From assembly GCA_965232455.1 (NCBI GenBank), contig OZ246981.1, positions 1-64,000 on the forward strand: 64,000 bases of DNA. Reading direction: 5' to 3'. The position numbers were made by a program, and so were the translations under genes. Within the stretch, counting starts at the first letter, position 1, and each line of letters begins with the position of its first letter. The stretch comes from JBFGFX01 sp965232455. GTDB taxonomy: Bacteria; Pseudomonadota; Gammaproteobacteria; Steroidobacterales; Woeseiaceae. Of this stretch, positions 60,529-64,000 are shown one piece after another. Under the pieces are notes generated by a model. It searched no databases. It saw nothing but the letters and a program-made list of their open reading frames with translations, and was not told where the DNA came from.

Positions 60529-61779
60529 ATGGACAAACGGGACTTTTTAAAATTGACCGGTGCGGTCGGCATGAATGCGTTGGCGGGCACTTCGGTGGCC
60601 GCGGCAACCGGCCGGGGTGCCGCGTTGGCGGATATCACGGCCGAGGCTGTGCCGATAACGGTCGGGGAACGCCTAAACCGGGTTGAGAAAGCGCAGCGTC
60701 TGATGCAGGCGCAGGACATTGACGCGCTGTTGCTCGAGGCCGGCTCGGCGCTGACGTATTTCACAGGCGTGCGCTGGTGGCGCTCGGAGCGGTTTACGGG
60801 CGCGATCCTTCCGAAGGAAGGCGACATCGCGTTCGTGACTCCCTATTTCGAGGAGCCGTCCGTGCGCGAGAGTATGACCTTCGGTGACGACGTGCGCACA
60901 TGGCACGAACATGAAAACCCGTTCGACCTGGTTGCCGGCATTCTCGCGGACCGCGGGCTGCGTTCGGGAAGGATCGGGATCGAGGAAACCGTCCGTCATT
61001 TTATCGTCGACGGCGTGCAGCACGCAGCGCCCGAGTTTACTGCGGTTTCCGGAAATGCGGTCACCCGAGGATGCCGCATGTTCAAGTCGCCTGCCGAGAT
61101 CGCATTGATGCAGATCGCAAACGATGTGACGCTGCGCGCTTATCGTCATATATACGGGGAGATTGAAAAGGGCATGCGCCCGGCCGACGTGTCGGCGCTC
61201 ATGAATGACGCGACGCGGGTCCTGGGCGGGTCTCCCAAGTTCGCGATCGCTCTCCTGGACGAAGCAAGCGCCTATCCGCACGGGACGAGCCAGCCCCAGA
61301 TTATCAAAGACGGCAGCGTCATCCTGATGGACTGCGGTTGTGAAGTGCACGATTACCAATCGGACATCTCGCGCACCTGGGTTTTCGGTGAGCCGTCGCC
61401 GAAGCAGCGCAAGGTTTGGAATACGGTCAAACGTGGCCAGGAACTCGCGCTGGAGACGGCCACGATCGGTACGCCTGCCGGGAAAGTCGATGACGTCGTG
61501 CGCGAGTTTTACACGAGTCAGGGTTACGGTCCCGATTACAAGACACCCGGACTGTCGCACCGTCTCGGTCACGGCATCGGCATGGACGGTCATGAGCCGA
61601 TCAACTTCGTGCGCGGTGAAGCCACGGCGTTGGCGCCGGGCATGTGTTTCTCGAATGAACCGGGCATTTACATCTTCGGTGAATTTGGCGTGCGTCTCGA
61701 GGACTGTCTGTACATGACCGCGGACGGTCCGCGGCTGTTTACCGGGTTCTCCCCGTCAATCGACGCGCCGTTCGGCTGA
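60529..61779 (+). CDS. Exported M24 family Xaa-Pro dipeptidase-like protein
   Basis: A 416-residue creatinase/aminopeptidase-P fold protein. Metal ligands: MDCGCEVHDYQSDISRTW (two Asp), LSHRLGHGIGMDGHEP (His), NEPGIYI (Glu), VRLEDC (Glu). The N-terminus MDKRDFLKLTGAVGMNALAG looks like a Tat signal but with Lys-Arg in place of Arg-Arg, which may weaken or redirect export. GGGAG lies 5 nt before the ATG. Substrate unknown; a cytoplasmic-type relative, pepP, is at 33.1 kb. Confidence 0.86.
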   Translation: MDKRDFLKLTGAVGMNALAGTSVAAATGRGAALADITAEAVPITVGERLNRVEKAQRLMQAQDIDALLLEAGSALTYFTGVRWWRSERFTGAILPKEGDIAFVTPYFEEPSVRESMTFGDDVRTWHEHENPFDLVAGILADRGLRSGRIGIEETVRHFIVDGVQHAAPEFTAVSGNAVTRGCRMFKSPAEIALMQIANDVTLRAYRHIYGEIEKGMRPADVSALMNDATRVLGGSPKFAIALLDEASAYPHGTSQPQIIKDGSVILMDCGCEVHDYQSDISRTWVFGEPSPKQRKVWNTVKRGQELALETATIGTPAGKVDDVVREFYTSQGYGPDYKTPGLSHRLGHGIGMDGHEPINFVRGEATALAPGMCFSNEPGIYIFGEFGVRLEDCLYMTADGPRLFTGFSPSIDAPFG

Positions 61780-61823
61780 CGACCGGCAGAAGACTGAGAA
61801 CAAAAGTCCGAAGAGGACCCGGG

Positions 61824-63134
61824 TCAGGCTTTCAGCGGTTCCTGCCGTGCTGGTTGGACCAGCTGCATCAATGCGACGCTGGCGATCAGGCCTGCGAACG
61901 CGAATGCCGCCAGGAACAGGAAATAGTCCTGATGCCCGGCCAGACCCGGTGAGCGGTCCAGTAGGATGCCGCCTACATAGGCGACAAATACATCGGGGGT
62001 AAAACCGATGACCGAGACGATTCCGACGGCCGTGCCGGTTACGGCGGCCGGCACCTTGGCTTCCTCGAACAAAGCGAAGTAGAGACCGCGCAGGCCGAAG
62101 ATCGCGGTGCAGGTCAACAACGTGTTTCCCAGCAGCACCCACGCGGCGCCCGGAACCGGCGTCGTCAATGCGAAAAACAGTTGCGACACCAGCAATATGA
62201 CGAACGCGATGACCGTCATGCGGGTGACGTTGAATCGATCACCGAGCATGCCCGCGCCGAGGGCCGCCACCGGCCGCATCCAGGAAGCGATGGCGACAAT
62301 GCGCGCCGCCTCGATTTCGTTGACGCCGTATCCCTGCACGGCGTAGAGCGAATAGTTGTCGAAACCTTTGTAACCGACGTAAGCGCACACGACGATTACC
62401 GCCTGCAGCCAGACTGCCGGCAGTCGTAACACGGAGACGATATGCGTCAACGCGCTGTCCGTGTGGGGTTTCCAGTTTTCGAGATCGCTTTCGCCGGCCG
62501 GGTGACCGTCCGCTATCGCAAACCACACGAAGGCGCCGGCGGCAGCCGTGAGCGCTGTGTATCCGTAGATGACGATACGCAGCGCGTCCTGCTTCTCGGC
62601 GAGCGATGCCGTCGACTGGTCTTCGGGAAACACGAAACCGAACACCGCAACCGCGAGAGACGCGAACACCGCGGCAAGCAGGCCGCGGCCGCCGTCGAGC
62701 AGTCCGTAGGCCCGTCCCTGTTTGTCCTCCCCGCCCCAGTCACGAGTCGCGCGAATGAGCGCCGCCCAGAAAAACAGTATCGTCGTGACGCCGAAGAACC
62801 CCCAGAGCACGGTTGCGCCGCGATAGTCGGGGAACGTCGCCATGTAGATTCCACCCGCGGCGGTGGCCCATAACGAGAGCGCCAGCAGCTTGCGGGCGGG
62901 ATATCGATCGGCAAGCGGGCCGCCGAGAAAATAGGAGAGCATGGCAAAAATACCGTAAATACCCTGGGCGGCTCCCAACTCGGTGTTCGTGAGTCCAAAC
63001 ACCTCGAGGACGGTCGGCCGAAAGAAGCGGGCCAGATGGAACGGTAAGGCGAACACCGCCTCGCCCGCCAGGATCAGGCCGACCATGAAGGTGACCCGGT
63101 GGAGGAGCCGCGATTTTTCTGCCAGGTCAGTCAC
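61824..63134 (-). CDS. Major facilitator superfamily transporter
   Basis: A 436-residue protein with about twelve transmembrane helices in two bundles. The first-bundle loop LGGPLADRYPARKLLAL matches the MFS motif 'G..aDr.GRr..l', and a second AGMLGDRFNVTRMTV lies between helices 8 and 9. It resembles nitrate/sugar-phosphate-like MFS members (GxxxxF patterns), but the substrate cannot be assigned. Its GTG start overlaps the upstream PhyH gene by 8 nt, so both are one operon. Confidence 0.85.
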   Translation of the reverse strand: MTDLAEKSRLLHRVTFMVGLILAGEAVFALPFHLARFFRPTVLEVFGLTNTELGAAQGIYGIFAMLSYFLGGPLADRYPARKLLALSLWATAAGGIYMATFPDYRGATVLWGFFGVTTILFFWAALIRATRDWGGEDKQGRAYGLLDGGRGLLAAVFASLAVAVFGFVFPEDQSTASLAEKQDALRIVIYGYTALTAAAGAFVWFAIADGHPAGESDLENWKPHTDSALTHIVSVLRLPAVWLQAVIVVCAYVGYKGFDNYSLYAVQGYGVNEIEAARIVAIASWMRPVAALGAGMLGDRFNVTRMTVIAFVILLVSQLFFALTTPVPGAAWVLLGNTLLTCTAIFGLRGLYFALFEEAKVPAAVTGTAVGIVSVIGFTPDVFVAYVGGILLDRSPGLAGHQDYFLFLAAFAFAGLIASVALMQLVQPARQEPLKA

Positions 63135-63963
63135 AGACCACGGGTTCCCGACGTTGGAGTGTAATGGATCTTCCGGACCCGTTGCCTGGATACACGCGGC
63201 GGTTCGCGCCCGGGTAGGCGTAACCGTTGATCAGCACTCTACGGTATTGCCGCGAGGTGTTCTCGAAGCTCGCGTGGGCGGTATAGGGACCGAAAAACAG
63301 GGTATCGCCGGGTTTTGCCAGAATCGTCACGGCTTCTTCTTCGTGAAACTCCGGCGGTCGTTTTGCGGCGTAGCCGGAATCGTCATAGTCGTGATCGCCG
63401 AAATTCACCCGGCCCCATGTCGAGCTGCCGGGGATGAACTTCAGCGGTCCGGAATTGGCGGTCATCTCGTCGATCGCGATCAGGGTCTGTACGAAGCTGC
63501 CGCGGCCGTTGACGTCGATCCAGGTTCGATTGCCTTTGTCACGATGCTGGATATCCTGATGCCAGCCGAAGATCACGCCGTCGCCGGGCCGTTTGAAGTG
63601 AGCCTGGCTCAACAGCTGGTCCATCACGTCGCTCGCCAGCAGCTGCGCGCACGGTGCAATCAGCCGCGAGTCGGCGCCGATCTCCAGCAGATACGGCTGG
63701 CTGCCGCCGGCCCAGACGACGCGCTTGATCACCTGCGAGCCGTTTTTTTCTCCCAGCACGAAATGTGAGCCTCGGTGCGTTCCGCTGGCGCCGAGACCGG
63801 CGGCGATCCGCTCCAGGTCGTCGAAAGACGCCTTCATCCGCGCGATTTCGTCAGGACGAAACAGCGCCGTTTTCATGATCCAGCCGACGGTAAAAAAATC
63901 CTCGATCTCTCGATCGCTCAGGCGGTTTTCCGGCGCGACGTCTCGTGTCGTGCTGCTGTGCAT
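63127..63963 (-). CDS. Phytanoyl-CoA dioxygenase (PhyH) family oxygenase, second copy
   Basis: A 278-residue PhyH-family Fe(II)/2-oxoglutarate oxygenase. Iron ligands are in FGWHQDIQHR (HxD) and PYTAHASFENTS (distal His), with the 2-oxoglutarate Arg in RRVLINGY. NSGPLKFIPGSSTWGRV is the typical mid-motif. ATG 63963 (TTG 63966 possible) is close to the right edge, so upstream genes are unseen. It shares an operon with the MFS transporter; the pairing suggests uptake and hydroxylation of the same compound. Confidence 0.87.
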   Translation of the reverse strand: MHSSTTRDVAPENRLSDREIEDFFTVGWIMKTALFRPDEIARMKASFDDLERIAAGLGASGTHRGSHFVLGEKNGSQVIKRVVWAGGSQPYLLEIGADSRLIAPCAQLLASDVMDQLLSQAHFKRPGDGVIFGWHQDIQHRDKGNRTWIDVNGRGSFVQTLIAIDEMTANSGPLKFIPGSSTWGRVNFGDHDYDDSGYAAKRPPEFHEEEAVTILAKPGDTLFFGPYTAHASFENTSRQYRRVLINGYAYPGANRRVYPGNGSGRSITLQRREPVVCD

Positions 63964-64000
63964 CAAATGCGGGTTCCTTGCGAGGTGGCCAGAGCATAAC

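Noticed and set aside
1..64000. CRISPR array, prophage or insertion sequence
   Set aside because: No regularly spaced direct repeats with unique spacers, no transposase, integrase or phage structural genes were seen; the only repeats are those listed.

Overview
The window is GC-rich, densely coded bacterial chromosome from a gammaproteobacterium. The evidence is gene content and gene order. One block joins holA-nadD-rsfS-rlmH to maf-rng-yhdP-tldD. A second keeps the enterobacterial order rpiA, ygfA, 6S RNA, zapA, ygfB-pepP-ubiH-ubiI and then, after an insertion, the gcv operon. Coq7-type ubiquinone synthesis, a SoxC-type sulfite dehydrogenase, two phytanoyl-CoA dioxygenase-like proteins, two DUF885 proteins and a GlyGly-tailed lipoprotein suggest an aerobic environmental (perhaps marine or sediment) lineage rather than an enteric one. 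That placement is inference.

Layout. 0-12 kb: the 3' part of yidD, a membrane protein, a YcaR-like protein, then a tightly packed housekeeping run from holA to tldD. 12-20 kb: a CRP-like site with a candidate micro-ORF, a small membrane protein, an AAA+ ATPase fused to an FHA domain, purE-purK, darP divergent from pmbA, yihY, and a cytoplasmic BtuF-like binding protein. 20-26 kb: purC, djlA, rpe, crp, coq7, a DUF481 outer-membrane protein and rplM-rpsI. 26-30 kb: one tRNA-Gln(CUG) with tandem repeats on both sides, then a GFA-type zinc protein, a Tat-exported nitroreductase-like lipoprotein, a HemG-like flavodoxin, rpiA and a histone-H1-like Lys/Arg-rich protein.

30-37 kb: ygfA/fau, a 190-nt 6S RNA candidate and zapA plus a small coiled-coil protein on the minus strand, then ygfB-pepP-ubiH-ubiI on the plus strand. 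37-48 kb is accessory sequence between ubiI and gcvT. It holds an inactive-transglutaminase/7TM protein with an ATP-grasp ligase and a PhyH oxygenase, a DUF6152 gene with an unknown secreted protein, a soxC/cytochrome c/DUF885 operon, a REP-bounded element with two long hairpins, and a second DUF885 gene. 48-53 kb: a tandem glycine riboswitch with a terminator expression platform, then gcvT-gcvH-gcvPA-tpx-gcvPB. 53-64 kb: a large HtrA/Nma111-like protein, an M23 peptidase, a serine hydrolase, a YjjX-type NTPase, a rhombotarget lipoprotein, an M24 peptidase, and an MFS transporter with a second PhyH oxygenase.

The most unusual structures are non-coding. One is the pair of inverted hairpins at 45.8-46.0 kb, which share a loop but have stems that covary. 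The other is the tRNA-Gln locus, where a 130-bp unit beginning with the last 19 nt of the tRNA is repeated downstream. The most unusual coding feature is a thiol peroxidase inside the gcv operon that lacks the usual resolving cysteine.
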